64,000 nt of DNA from Spiroplasma sp. SV19 (GCF_030060925.1 NZ_CP045455.1:248001-312000), one strand, 5' to 3'. Positions 31,470 to 42,805 are shown, counted from the stretch's first letter. Made by a program: numbers and translations. Notes: generated by a model from the letters alone, not told the origin.

Positions 31470-33122
31470 ATGAAAAAATTAATCAAAATATCAATAAAAC
31501 TAAAGTCAATGCTTTTAAGTTTAATTTTTAGTACAATAATAATCTTTCCTAACATAGTTATTATCAACAATGTTTCGCCTTATTATGTAAATAATTTTGA
31601 AATTAATCAAAATTTTAATCAAAATATTACTAGTAATATAAACCAATTTATGTATTCTGGTGAAATATTAGGGTATTTTATTTACAAATCGTCAAATATT
31701 AGTGAAAATGAAACGGTTGAAAAATTAGAAGAAAATATTATTAAAAACAAAACCATAATTTATTCTATGGCAGGTAATACAGATAATGTTACAATGCAGA
31801 ATACGGTTGCTTTTGAGACATCATTAATGGCATCAATTGTGAATATTAGTATTTATGGGATGACTAGTTGATCAGAGTTTTTTGCTGAAGCTTATTCAAA
31901 GTGAACAACAACGCCAACTGAAATGAAAAATAAGAGTTGAGAAATTTTAAATAACTTTTTTATTATCGTTTATCCAAAACTAAATCAACAATATTTTGGA
32001 TCACGAGATATGACATGACAAAATATTTTAAATTTTATTAATAATTATGTTAAAACGAATCCTATAATTTATGATACAGAATTAGCAGTTAAACCAACAA
32101 ATGCTGTTAATTTGAAATATGATGGCTTATTTGGTTTTCAACAAATTATTTCTAATAATGCAATAGAAAGGAATAATTATACTTTTAATGCTTTTAAAAC
32201 AGCTTTAATAGAATGACAAAATAATAATGATGGTAATAGTTTATTTAGTCATCATATAATTAATCAATATATTATTAATTATAATAACAATAATTTAAGT
32301 AATAATCTAGCAATGATGATGAATGATTCATATACTAAAGCATCAGATGAATCAATTAATAAATATAACACTTTGGTAAGTAAACTTCGAACAAAATATT
32401 ATTCATCTTTTGAAAATTTAGATCAAACCTTAAAACAACTTACTAATTTGTCCCAGAAAAATACGACAGATGTTAGTAGCATTATGTTAAAAGATGCTAT
32501 TGATGCAATGGGAAATCATTATAATTGAGCAGACAATAAAACAATCGCTTTTGCTGAACAAATTCTAAATTTATTTAATTTAACAAGTTATATAACAGAT
32601 AACAATTTTAAATATTATTTAAGGGCTTTTATTTTTACACCAGATTATCCAATCAGAGGCCAACTCGAAAATACACTGGGAGTTACTGCAACATATGGAC
32701 AAGTTATAGGCAATGATTATTTTCAATATTTTCTTTCAGTAGAATTTTCAACTGTCATCTTTACAGGTCTGGCATTTAATCAAAATAATATTGGTGATAT
32801 TAATCTTGATTATAAAAGTGGTTGATGAAGTTCACCAAGCATTTTTGCTACGTTAAATCATGAAATGGGGCACGTAATTGATGGTTATCATGGAACAGAA
32901 GCTGAATATCGAGCAGATTTAAAGAACAATTTTAATAATTATATGAAACAGCAAAAATTAGATAATTTTTATAATGGTAAGATTTTTGGATATCATCAAA
33001 TTGAAAGTGAAACAACCAAGAATTTAAAATTAATTTTAATAATAATTTTTACTGTTATTGCTTTTCCAATTTTAATTGTAAGTATTATTTTTTTATCAAA
33101 AAAAATTAAGAAGAGACATTAG
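31470..33122 (+). CDS. Membrane-anchored HExxH metalloprotease-like protein
   Basis: About 550 aa from ATG 31470; ATG 31434 is also in frame but lies at the predicted transcript start. An N-terminal hydrophobic signal-anchor (residues 13-33) and a C-terminal helix (about 520-543, followed by KKIKKRH) bracket a large extracellular domain. NHEMGHVIDGYHGTE holds HEMGH at residues 464-468, the zinc-protease signature, with a Glu 6 residues later as possible third ligand. Family not recognised beyond this. AAGGT precedes the chosen start. It stands alone after a poly-T promoter. Confidence 0.7.
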
Positions 33123-33195
33123 TTGTTTATGAAACTCAAAGTAATTGGGATTATTAGTTGGATGGTTAATTATGGTAGTAATATTAATTTAGTTT

Positions 33196-33224
33196 AAAAA
33201 AATAGGTAACAAACCTATTTTTTT
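33196..33224. terminator. Bidirectional terminator
   Basis: AAAAAAATAGGT (33196-33207), loop AACAA, ACCTATTTTTTT (33213-33224). It serves the metalloprotease gene and the convergent lipoprotein gene, whose stop codon lies within it. Confidence 0.9.
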
Positions 33225-33664
33225 ATTAATTGTAATTTGATAAAATCAGTTTTGCCTTTAAGCAATTGACTTTTTTCTTTTGCTGTTATGATAATATAAA
33301 TCAAGTGTTCTTTTTCTAAATTAATATCTATAAATGTATCTTTGATATCTTTAGTTTTAAAAATATTATATGTATAATCATTAGTTGGTGTAGCATATGG
33401 TTGAACTTTTTTGACTGCTTTATCAATGACTGCTTTATCAGGTTGATCTAATAATATTTTTATTTCTTTTCTATTTACTTTTGTAACATCAAAAACATCA
33501 TTAAGGTTTTTATCTTCAATATTATCACTATTAATTATTAATGGGTTAATTTCATTAATATTAGAAATATCTTTTATTTCTGGTAAATTATTACAACTAA
33601 CAATATTTGTAGTACTACCACAAATTACTGTTAAAATACTTACTAAACTTAATATCTTTTTCAT
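33215..33664 (-). CDS. Small lipoprotein
   Basis: 149 aa. The N-terminus MKKILSLVSILTVICG leads to lipobox NIVSC, so the mature protein starts at Cys 24. The rest is hydrophilic, Asp/Asn/Lys-rich, with VNRKEIKILLDQPDKAVIDK. No family recognised. AGAAAGGAA lies before the ATG. It follows the 33681 gene on the same strand after a gap of only 16 nt and probably shares its transcript. Confidence 0.7.
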   Translation of the reverse strand: MKKILSLVSILTVICGSTTNIVSCNNLPEIKDISNINEINPLIINSDNIEDKNLNDVFDVTKVNRKEIKILLDQPDKAVIDKAVKKVQPYATPTNDYTYNIFKTKDIKDTFIDINLEKEHLIYIIITAKEKSQLLKGKTDFIKLQLIKK

Positions 33665-33680
33665 TATTTTTATTTCCTTT

Positions 33681-35273
33681 CTAATAACAAATTATAAAAT
33701 CTTTAGTTTTTACAATAGTCTTAAATGTTAAATATCCTTCTCAAGTTTTTAGTTCTAAACTCGTAATAGTTATTGCATATTCTCAAGTTTTTGTAATTGT
33801 TATTTTTGTAGGATATAGTGGTCTTTGTTTGGGACAACTACCAGAAGTATTAATTAATTTTTTTTCCATGTCATTTGACCAGTAGTCAAAATCTTTTGGA
33901 TTTGTATTATCATATAGTGTTCTGTTTATGTTACTAATGATACGATGTGCTATATTAATATTTTCAATAGTATTTCATCTTTTTGTATTCATAATCTTGT
34001 TAAAGAAGTCTTCTCTAATTTCATATGTTATGTTTCCAACAAGATATGAATTAAACTGTTCTATATTTTTAATAAATGTTTGATTATTTACTACATAAGA
34101 AAAACCGTTATTATTGGTGTTAAAATTAATTTCAACTTTATACTTTTCAGTAATTTTTCTATATTCTCCATTTATCGATGATTTTTGTCATAAATATTGA
34201 ATTTTAGCATTATCTTTAATTTGATGCTCACTAAATAATCGCTTTCCTGGAAATTTTTGCGGGTTTGCTAAAATAATTTTATTTAGAAGATTAACGATTT
34301 CTGTTTTATTTAAATGTCTTTTTGATTTATCAAAATCAAATTTTCCTTCCATATCAAATGAATAAGCATCTGGGAAGATTTTAATTTTTCCTGTTAATTC
34401 AATTATTCGTGATTCAGAATTAATAACAATATTAACATTATTTTTAATTCGTAAAACAATGTTAATATTTTTATAAACATAATCATTTCAATGTTTAGCA
34501 TTGAGATTACCTTGTAAGTATTGAGGCATAATATTTTCATAATTATTATCTAATAATGCAATGTTAATATCATTTAAAGTAAAATGATAGTCTAATAATA
34601 ATTTGTTTAATTTATTAAGAATATTTTGTTTTGCCTGAATAATTAAATCCATAATATTTTTCGCACTGTTATTTTGATATTCTAAATTATCAATAGCTAA
34701 GTTTTTTCCTAAAAAGTAAACGATACTATTAGTTGTTACTACTTTACTTATAATTCCAACAGTGAAGGTAAAACTTGATCCAGGTAAAAAAATACTATTA
34801 TTTTCTCAATTATCATTAGTACTTATTTTTATTTGAATAATTCTTGTAAATGTTGTTATTTTTGGAACAAATTCTGTGAAATCAACTTTATTAATATTAA
34901 TTCCATTAATTGTAATTTGAATACTTGGCATACTTAAGATAAATTTATTAAAAAAGTAAATGGGGAGAATATTATTTTTACTATCTCCTTGTACATCTTT
35001 GCTCATTAAATCTTTGTTTAAAGCACTAATGATTTGTGTATAAATTTCATCACTGTCTTGATAATTATTAAAATTAATAGGAACTTTAAAATCTGGTTCT
35101 GTTATATCATTATGATAATATTTTTGTAATGTTGATAAGTCTATAATTTTACTAGTTCCATTTTTAATTTGAGGAACTAATGTCTGATTTGTATTATTAG
35201 TTTTTAAATTAACAATTTGTGTTGAAGCAATTGTTAAAGTCGCTGTTAATAAAACAGCTAGTAAGTGCTTCAT
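33681..35273 (-). CDS. Secreted protein with cleavable signal peptide
   Basis: 530 aa. MKHLLAVLLTATLTIASTQ is a signal peptide without a lipobox Cys, so export and cleavage by signal peptidase I is likely. The mature part is Asn/Lys/Ile-rich and beta-like, with repeated ITINGININ-type and LELKTWEGYLTF-type strands. It ends KDFIICY. Six TGA codons are Trp. AAAGGT precedes the ATG. No family is recognised; the overall character is that of a spiroplasma surface protein. Co-directional with the small lipoprotein downstream. Confidence 0.7.
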
Positions 35274-35369
35274 ACTGAAAGACCTTTTTCTATTTAGAGC
35301 CTCCTATTTTAATTTTATCATATTTTTAATAAATTCATATGTTTTAAATTTATATATTTAATTAAAAAA

Positions 35370-35432
35370 GGGATAATTGTTGTTATCTCAAATAAAATTT
35401 ATTGTTAAAAGTTCCAATTATTTCTTACCATC
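35370..35432 (+). repeat. 63-bp direct repeat, copy 1
   Basis: Begins GGGATAATTGTTGTTATC and ends TTTCTTACCATC. A copy in the same orientation lies at 57681-57743 with two differences by eye (61 of 63). It contains a small GGGATAA/TTATC dyad. It sits just upstream of the poly-T promoter of the first lipoprotein-family gene. Confidence 0.85.
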
Positions 35433-35458
35433 CGAAAACCCAACCTTAGGATATCCTC

Positions 35459-35518
35459 TTTTTTTTTTTTTTTTTTTTTTAAATACAATTAAAGTATAAA
35501 TCTTTTTTTTTTTTTTTT
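35459..35518 (+). promoter_or_regulatory. Double poly-T promoter of lipoprotein gene A
   Basis: T22 (35459-35480), then AAATACAATTAAAGTATAAA with TATAAA at 35495-35500, then a second run of 16 T (35503-35518) in the leader before AAAAGGGGGA. In the paralogue at 55903 the second run has only 6 T, and in the 47644 gene 5, so this tract has expanded. Confidence 0.65.
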
Positions 35519-35536
35519 GTAAAAGGGGGATCAAAA

Positions 35537-37113
35537 ATGAAAAATTGTTAACAGTTTTAACAAGTGTTAGTTTATTGGTACCAACGGTTAATATAATTAT
35601 TAGTTGCAATAGCAGACCAAAGTATGTTCCTGATGATGAGGATGATGCTGGACAAGGAGTAAACGATGTTGAAATTATCAATAAAATTATGACCAAGGTA
35701 TGAGAACGTTTTAAAGCATGATGAGATAAAAAAGCAACAATTGATATTAACATTTATCCTGATCAAATTACAAAATTTCAAGAATTAGTTACTCTTTTGA
35801 AAACAAATGATGGTGAAGTTTTAACTGGCAATGCAATTAATCAATATCGTTTTCTTGACCAATTAGTGACGGGATTTAAAGCAGAGTTTGACAATTTGAA
35901 TCGTGAAATTGCCAATGAATATTCTAATTTTTATATGGAAACTGTACCATTATCTGTAGAGCCAGATGATATTGCGTTTACGTTAAGTCATATTAATTTT
36001 GATAATTTGGCAAAATTAATGACTGTTAATGACAAGAGTATTATGGGAATTACAATTAAGTTTAAGATTTCATATCAAATTAAATTTAAAGATCTTGAAC
36101 AGCGTGATAGTACTGAAGGTTTCGTTGTCATTTGTAATGATGTTGAAGCTTTAAGTGGCATTCAAAAAAACCTTGAAAACTATTTTATTGCTTTTATTGA
36201 TGAGCTTTTTAAGAAGGAAAACTATCAAGTGATTGATAAAGTAAATCGTAGTTATAATAATATTGATTCATCAAATACTATTTGACCAGTTATTATAAAA
36301 GAATTAACAGAAAGAGGGATTTTATTTAAGGGATGATGCGTTTGAAGTTCTTTTTATAGTACTATGATTCTTACAGATGAGTTCTTCAAAGCCGATTCGG
36401 TCTTAAAATGAGCTGGTGAAGGTTACGATCCTAAAAAATTAACATCAGAAAAATTTCTGCAATTTTATAAAAATAAGTATTTTAATGCAAGAACTTTACC
36501 AGATTATTATGTGAAAGGAAATATTGCTTCTTTTGATCCAAGTAGTTTAACAATTGAAAATTTACCATTTAACAATAAGAAACCATATAAAAGTTTAAAA
36601 ACACCAATTAAAGTATTAATTGCAAAAGAATATGTTAATCAGGATTTAACTCAATTTGCTGAAATAACAATGAAGTTATGACAATATTATCAAATTGAAA
36701 CATATAATGATAAGCTTGTTTTTAAAGTAAACCAAGATGATTTTGATAATTTAATTAAAGTAACTGCTTCTTTTTCAGAAGATAAAAGTATTAGTGCTAA
36801 TTTATCACCAGTTTTTAGAAAAGTGTTTAATATATTTAAAGGTACATTAAGTTCAACGACAAATTGAAATACAAACATTTATTTTCCTACTTATATTGTT
36901 GAAAAACAAAAAGTTAATTTAGTAAAAGATCAAAAATCATTTGCTTTTCAATTGTTTAGAAAACAGGCTAAAAGTGGCTATTATCTACCAATGGATATTA
37001 ACTTTAGTTATAATAGTTTTGCTTATAGTTTTTTCTTTAAACCAAATGCGAATGAAACAAATACCGATAAGGGTGATGAATTTTTACAGACAATTGAATT
37101 TAAAGTTGTTTAA
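35537..37113 (+). pseudogene. Lipoprotein family member A, start frameshifted
   Basis: The ATG at 35537 is followed by five A, where the intact paralogue (55903) has six. The reading frame from this ATG stops at once (TAA). The body is open in the other frame from 35545 to 37113, about 522 codons: lipobox IISC, an acidic DDEDD segment, NREIANEYSNFYM, WAGEGYDPKKLTSEKF and a C-terminal EFLQTIEFKVV. TTG at 35545 could start translation but would lose the Lys residues of the signal peptide. Either a phase-off or dead copy, or an assembly indel. The body shows no other damage. Confidence 0.75.
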
Positions 37114-37162
37114 TTTTATTTATGGAATAATTAATTTTTTAATATTAAATTATTTTTATATA

Positions 37163-38320
37163 TGTAAGGTACCACACACATTTAAGACCAGTTAGTCTTT
37201 TAAATCTTTTAACACAGCTTCTGCCGGTGTTAAAAGATTTATACTTTTATGGCGTCGAACTTTGTTATAATAATCTAGAAAGATTACAATTTGTTTTCGA
37301 ATATCATCAATATCTTTAAGATATCTTGGTAAATATTCAAAAAACTTATTTCAATTACGATGAAATCTTTCAATTTTCCCATTTGACTGTGGGGAACGGA
37401 CAGGAGTTGTTTGATGGACAACTCCTTTTTTATTTACTGCTTTAGTAAACTCACTTTTATGATGTGCATAATTTGTTCGATGATTATAAACATATTCAAT
37501 CCCGTTATCTGTCCGAATTCTTTTCATTTTAATACCTATCTTATCAAATTCAAAATAAGCTTTTTGAAAAAGTCCTGCCGCAATATCTTGTGTTTTATTT
37601 TCCGTTATATAAGCTACTGCATACCGAGATTTGTCATCAATATAATCAAAAATATACAAATCTCTTTTATAACCTGTCATATTTTTAGTTAATACTTTAA
37701 CATCATGTGGGATATGCCCTAATTCATGCATTTCATAATGTTTATAAAATCTCTTTTTCCGTTTATTTTTAAAATATTGATTAAATGTTTTATCTCATTT
37801 CATTAATGTTTTAATATTATGTCTAATCGGCTTATTTTGATATGTAAAATAATTTGCCAATGTTAAATTATAAAACTCATAAATTCCTGTGCCATAATTT
37901 TCCCGATAATTTTTAATCATTTGTGCCACTTTCATTTTATAAGATTTATCATAAACATAATAAATAGTTTTTGGTTGTGTTGAATGTTTTTTAAATCACT
38001 CAAAACTATAAGAATTTTTTAAAAACTCTTTAATTTTGTTTGATCAATTGTAAAATGTTTGTTTTTCTCTATAAAATAATTTAATTAACTGATTTAATGA
38101 ATGGGTTTTAAGATAATATTTATGACATAAATTAAAATAATTCGATAAATTATTATAAATATAATTTGTTTCCTTAGTTGCTGCAACTTGCCCATATCAT
38201 TTTTTAAAACCACGATGTAATTTATATAATTCATTTTCACTAATAATACTTACTATCATTTTAAACCTCCTAATTTAATTTTAAAGATTTAGGTGGTCTT
38301 AAATGTGTATGGTTTTTACA
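37163..38320 (-). mobile_element. Complete IS element, IS481/IS3-like
   Basis: About 1158 bp. Terminal inverted repeats match 19 of 20: ACCACACACATTTAAGACCA (37171-37190) against the complement of 38294-38313. With one gap they extend to TGTAA/TTACA ends at 37163 and 38320. One intact transposase gene fills it. No clear target duplication is seen. It inserted between lipoprotein gene A and a small membrane-protein gene. Confidence 0.8.
37192..38259 (-). CDS. Transposase with DDE integrase core
   Basis: 355 aa, uninterrupted apart from TGA=Trp codons. The basic N-terminal half lacks an obvious family motif. The C-terminal rve core has the catalytic triad in IFDYIDDKSRYAV, RIRTDNGIEYV and SNGKIERFHRN, spaced as in the IS481/IS3 group. 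The end carries YYNKVRRHKSINLLTPAEAV, typical of the rve_3 tail. AGGAGG precedes the ATG. The first part of the core has MHELGHIPHDVK. Probably active. Confidence 0.85.
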
Positions 38321-38413
38321 ATTCTTCTAGTAAATAATATTTACTTTTATTAAAAAAAGAGTATAATATGTTTTGTATTTATTAAATTAGATAGAAAATA
38401 TATGAGGACTATG

Positions 38414-38914
38414 ATGCTACAGCAATTAAAGAAATCAATTATATTAGCCGATATTTTAAGTTTTACCTTTGGCTTTTTAGGTGTTACGTTTGGAATATTA
38501 AGTGTTTTAGCGTTAGAACCATTTTGAAGTATGGATAGTACTGTCCGTGATCATCAATCATTTGCTTTAACAGCCACAACAATTTGTTGTGATTTTTTAA
38601 GTGTTTTAAGTGCAATGATTGCTTATTATTATGGAGTAAAATTGTATAAAATAACTAAAAATGAAGACCGTTGTGATAAACCAGAAGTATTAAAATGTGA
38701 ACGTTATTCATTTTGTTGTGATTTTTGAAGCTTTATTTTTGGGATTGTTGGTTTAATTTTTGGGATTACTAGTTTTATAACATTATTTCCAGGTTTTTTA
38801 AATGAATATACATCATGATGAACAACAATAACTTCTGTTTGTTTTGATAGTGTGTCATGTGCTTTTGTGGGAGTAGCGATAGGATATTTTTGCAAAGGAA
38901 TTAAATTGTCATAA
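38414..38914 (+). CDS. Four-helix membrane protein
   Basis: 166 aa with hydrophobic segments at about 11-36, 52-75, 98-123 and 133-160, so probably four spans. Two halves look alike (FGFLGVTFGILSVL and FGIVGLIFGITSFI; TTICCDFLS and ERYSFCCDFWS), suggesting an internal duplication. GAGG lies 6 nt before ATG 38414; ATG 38402 and 38411 are in-frame alternatives. TATAAT at 38362-38367 is the likely -10, just outside the IS. No family recognised. Confidence 0.6.
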
Positions 38915-38954
38915 TTTAATTTAAAAACTATTTTTTTCATAATTATTTAGTTTA

Positions 38955-38978
38955 TAATAATAATAATAATAATAATAA
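38955..38978 (+). repeat. (TAA)8 microsatellite
   Basis: Eight perfect TAA units in the 38915-39423 gap, upstream of the decayed duplicate of the membrane-protein/GDSL locus. The rest of the gap is the remnant at 39015-39390 plus AT-rich sequence. Confidence 0.8.
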
Positions 38979-39014
38979 TTATGAAAATTTTAACTAAAAT
39001 AAAATAATTAAAAA

Positions 39015-39390
39015 AGTATTTAGTTTTTACTGATACTTGATTTAATAGTCGTTAAAAAGCAATAATTCTTAATTGCATAAACATTGATTAATATGATGAT
39101 AGACTTGATTTAATTGTATTTTATAAGAGTGCTACAGTTTAGTTTTATTCTTATGGTTGTTAGCACGCAAGTTCAGCAAGTGTTTAAGTGGGGCATTATC
39201 CAAATGTTTAATGCTGCTTTACATCATTATGTGCTTGTTCAATAAACAACTAATAATAAAAATAATTATCCTGATCAAATGGTGAAAATACAGGGGCCTA
39301 ATATTAATAGTTTAGTTGTAAATAAATCAATTAAAATATATTTTATCTTGTTAATAATTAATAAGGTTTAGTTTTTAAGTATGCAATTAT
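39015..39390 (+). pseudogene. Decayed copy of the membrane protein at 40766
   Basis: Nucleotide similarity to about 41080-41440 is visible by eye (ACATTGATTTATATAAT-like, TTTACATCATCATG-like and TTTAGTTGTAAATAAATCAAT segments), but the frame is full of stops and indels. It stands directly before a GDSL lipoprotein copy, as the intact gene does at 40766-42804. This is therefore the left half of a tandem duplication that has decayed. Confidence 0.75.
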
Positions 39391-39423
39391 AATTATTAAA
39401 AATTAATTAAGGAGGAAATCTAT

Positions 39424-40540
39424 ATGAAAAAAATTTTTAGATTATTAACTGCTTTTGTTTTAACAACAGTTAAGCAGTGTTACGGTAATTAGCTGTACAG
39501 TTCAAGATGTTCAGTTTGATTTAAATGATGCACTATTATTAATTGGAAAAGATATTGATACATCAAAAGCAATTGATGATGCTGAAAGTAATTTAGAATT
39601 TACAAATTATTATATTTTAGGGGATAGTTTAAGTGATTCTCACGGACTTGAAAAATTAATGAAAAAAGGCTTAGATGCTAATTTTAAATTGGGAACTGAT
39701 GATAAAACCAAGTTAGACGATTATCAATATGGAAGTTTTAGTAATGGTAAGACGGCTGGGGTTTTATTAAATGATAAATTAGGTTTTAAGGACATTAATC
39801 CAGGGATTCCACACGATACAGATCCTACTAAGTTTGGTCGTAATTATGCGATTGCTGGGGCTACTGCTGCTGATGTTATTGGAATAGAAGGTTTTTTATT
39901 AAACCAAGTTACGATTGAGAAGCAAGCTCGTGCTTTAGTTAGCCAACATAAATTACGAGAAACTGATTTAGTTTTTATGGAAATTGGTGGAAATGATTTA
40001 TTTCAATTAATTAAAACTCCTGATTCTCAAAAAGATGCAGAATTAATGAAACAAGGTGTTGAACGAATCCAAGAAGCACTATTTACATTGTTAAATAATG
40101 GGATTAGAAAAATTATTTTTTCTGATGCACCAAATGTTAGTTTAGTACCACGTTATGTTAATGGTGATGCTACGTTAAAACAACGGGCAAATGATTTTTC
40201 GACCCAATTTCATGGTCAGGTTAAAAATGTGATTGAAGTAGCTAATCGCTATTATAAGCATGCTGTTCGAAAATGAGGATATTATGATAATTTGCCAGTT
40301 TTAATGGAAGAATTTAAGGCTAAACATGCAAACGCTGAACTTAAGGTTAATTTTAATCTTTTAGATATAGATTTTAAAAATATTTTACAAACAGGTGTTT
40401 TACATGCAAAACGAAACTCTAATATTCCTGCTGATGCAGGTATTGATAATTATTTCTTTTTTGATGATTTTCATCCAACGCGTGAAGTTCATCAGTTAGC
40501 AATGGAACATTATTATGAGATAATAAAGGGATGAACGTAA
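39424..40540 (+). pseudogene. GDSL-hydrolase lipoprotein, copy 1, signal peptide frameshifted
   Basis: About 75-80 percent like the intact copy at 41689 by eye. The signal peptide starts normally (MKKIFRLLTAFVLTTV), but one extra base near 39470-39478 shifts the frame into a TAG before the lipobox. The body is open in the next frame to 40540. All GDSL blocks are kept: YILGDSLSDSHG, GRNYAIAGATAAD, MEIGGNDLF and DDFHPTREVH. ATG 39659 would give a protein lacking the catalytic Ser. AAGGAGGAA precedes the ATG. Confidence 0.75.
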
Positions 40541-40581
40541 GATAAAAAAGTTATCAGATATTGTAAAAAATAACGTGTCTT

Positions 40582-40614
40582 AAAAAAATGACAAAAAAAT
40601 AATGTCATTTTTTT
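40582..40614 (+). terminator. Terminator after GDSL copy 1
   Basis: AAAAAAATGACA (40582-40593), a 9-nt loop, TGTCATTTTTTT (40603-40614). Confidence 0.85.
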
Positions 40615-40765
40615 AATTTTTGTTTAATTAATTTTATGAGTTCTTTTATTAAATTTTAAAAACCACTTTCTTTTTATAATTATTTGGTTATAATAATGAT
40701 AACTAAATTTGATGGGTTTATCTTATCTTTAAAAATAATTATATAAAATGAGAAGGAAAAATAAG

Positions 40766-41671
40766 ATGTTAAGTAATCTTTCAAAGAAAATAAAATTTAT
40801 TTGACTAGGAATTTTAACTGGAATTCTTAGCATTTTTTTAATATTAGGAGTTGGTTTAACTATTCCGGGAATGGGATTAGAATCCTTAAAATTTATAAAT
40901 AGTTTAAAAACACAAATTCAACGTGCTTTTCCTCAAGGAAAGTTTGTTATAAATAGTAATGTTAAGATTTATGAGACGCTTGTCAATACTGTTTTAAAAT
41001 CATCATATGAAGCAGATATTTTATCATCGCTAAATTTTTATGAGAATCCTAACCAAAATGATGCAATTAAAAAAGAATATTTAGCATTTGCTGATACTTG
41101 GTTCAATAATCGTTGAGGGTCAACGATTACCAATCGGGAAAACATTGATTTATATAATGTTGGCCTTGATTTAATTGAATTTGATAAAAGTGTTGCAGTG
41201 AAGTTTCATTCTTATGGTTATGTTAACACGGGAATCCAGTGAATGTTTAAGAGTGGGGGCATTAATCAAATGTTTAGTAGTGCTTTACATCATCATGCGC
41301 TTGTTCAACAAACAATCAATAATCAAAATAATTATGATCAGATGGTTGATATTACAGGACCTAATATTAATGGTTTAGTTGTAAATAAATCAATTGGAAC
41401 ATATCTTGTCAATAATAAGATTTGATTCTTAAATATGCAATTAAAAAATTTGGCTTATGCAATGACAGCAATGGGTGGTGATACTATTTTTATTAATACC
41501 GCATTAACAGAAAAAGATATTATTGCGCCAATTACGGTTAATGATTTGTATCATCCAAATTTTGTTAGTGCATTAGATACAACAAGAGCTGGAACTGTTT
41601 TTGTTTTAATGTGACCATTTTTATTAGCTGCAATATTACCAGTGATTGTGATTATCATTATTAAAAATTAA
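40766..41671 (+). CDS. Bitopic membrane protein paired with the GDSL lipoprotein
   Basis: 301 aa with a hydrophobic segment near each end (about 12-32 and 277-299), leaving a large domain of about 240 residues, probably outside the cell. The domain has GSTITNRENIDLYNVGLDLIEF and a His-rich SSALHHHALVQQ. Five TGA codons are Trp. AGAAGGAA precedes the ATG. The GDSL lipoprotein follows after 17 nt, and the pair was duplicated as a unit, so the two probably act together. No family recognised. Confidence 0.65.
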
Positions 41672-41688
41672 TAAAGGAGAAAATATGA

Positions 41689-42804
41689 ATGAAAAAAATT
41701 TTTACATTGTTAACAGTCTTTACTTTAACAACAGTTAGTACAGTTACGGTAATTAGTTGTACAATTGCTCAAGATCGACGTCTCAAGCCCAATGATGCAG
41801 TATTATTAATTGGGAAAAATATTGATACATCAAAGGCAATTGATGATGCTGAAAGTAATTTAGAATTTACAAATTATTATATTTTAGGAGATAGTTTAAG
41901 TGATTCCCATGGGATTGAAAAATTAGTAAAAAATAACTTTAAGGTTGATTTTAAATTAGGAACTGATAATGAAACTGAGGTAGAAAATTATCAATATGGA
42001 AGTTTTAGTAATGGTAAGACAGCGGGTGTTTTATTAAATGATAAACTAGGTTTTAAACCCATTAAACCAGGGATTTCAAATGATAATGATTCTCAGTTTG
42101 GTCGTAATTACGCAATTGGTGGGGCTACTGCTGCTGATGTTGCTGGAATGGGGGGTTTACTATTAAATCAAGTTACGATTGAAAAGCAAGCTCGTGCTTT
42201 AGTTAGTCAACATAAATTACGAGGAACTGATTTAGTTTTTATGGAAATTGGGGGTAATGATTTATTTCAATTAGTTGATACTTCTGACCCTCAAACAGAG
42301 TTAGCATTAATGAAGCAGAGTGTTGAGCGAATCCAAGAAGCATTATTTACATTGTTAAATAATGGGATTAGAAAAATTATTTTTTCTGATGCACCAAATG
42401 TTAGTTTGGTACCACGTTATGTTAATAGTGATGCTAAGTTAAAACAACGAGCAAATGATCTTTCGACCGAATTTCATTTTCGAGTTAAAAATGTGATTGA
42501 AGAAGCTAATCGCTATTATGAACATGCTGTTCGAGAATGAGGATTATATGATAATTTACCAGTTTTAATGGAGGAATTTAAGGCTAAACACGCAAAGGCA
42601 GAACTTAAAGTTAATTTTAATACCTTAGATATGGATTTTATGAAAATTTTAGAAACAGGTGTTTTAAATGCAAAACGAAATCCTAATATTCCTGTTAATG
42701 CAGATATTAATGACTATTTCTTTTTTGATGATGTGCATCCAACTCGTGAAGTGCATCAGTTAGCAATGGAACATTATTATGCGACGGTAAAGGGGTGAAC
42801 ATAA
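41689..42804 (+). CDS. GDSL-family lipase/esterase lipoprotein, intact copy
   Basis: 371 aa. The signal peptide has lipobox VISC near residue 24. The SGNH/GDSL hydrolase blocks are all present: YILGDSLSDSHG with Ser 69, GRNYAIGGATAAD (Gly block), MEIGGNDLF with Asn 190, and FFFDDVHPTREVH with Asp 347 and His 350. It likely hydrolyses lipid or other esters at the cell surface, which could matter for host membrane lipids. That role is inference from the family. AAAGGAGAAAAT precedes the ATG. The next lipoprotein gene starts 1 nt after the stop. Confidence 0.88.
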
Positions 42805-42805
42805 A

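Noticed and set aside
33129-33200. 22-codon frame (MKLKVIGIISW...) after the metalloprotease
   Set aside because: No ribosome site, too short, and it runs into the terminator. No support as a gene.
35418-35753. Minus-strand frame over lipoprotein A and its poly-T tracts
   Set aside because: It reads the homopolymers as poly-Lys and opposes a clear plus-strand lipoprotein. It is an artefact.
38941-38980. Repeat array as CRISPR
   Set aside because: The (TAA)8 run has no spacers, and no cas genes are present. I saw no CRISPR array anywhere in the window.
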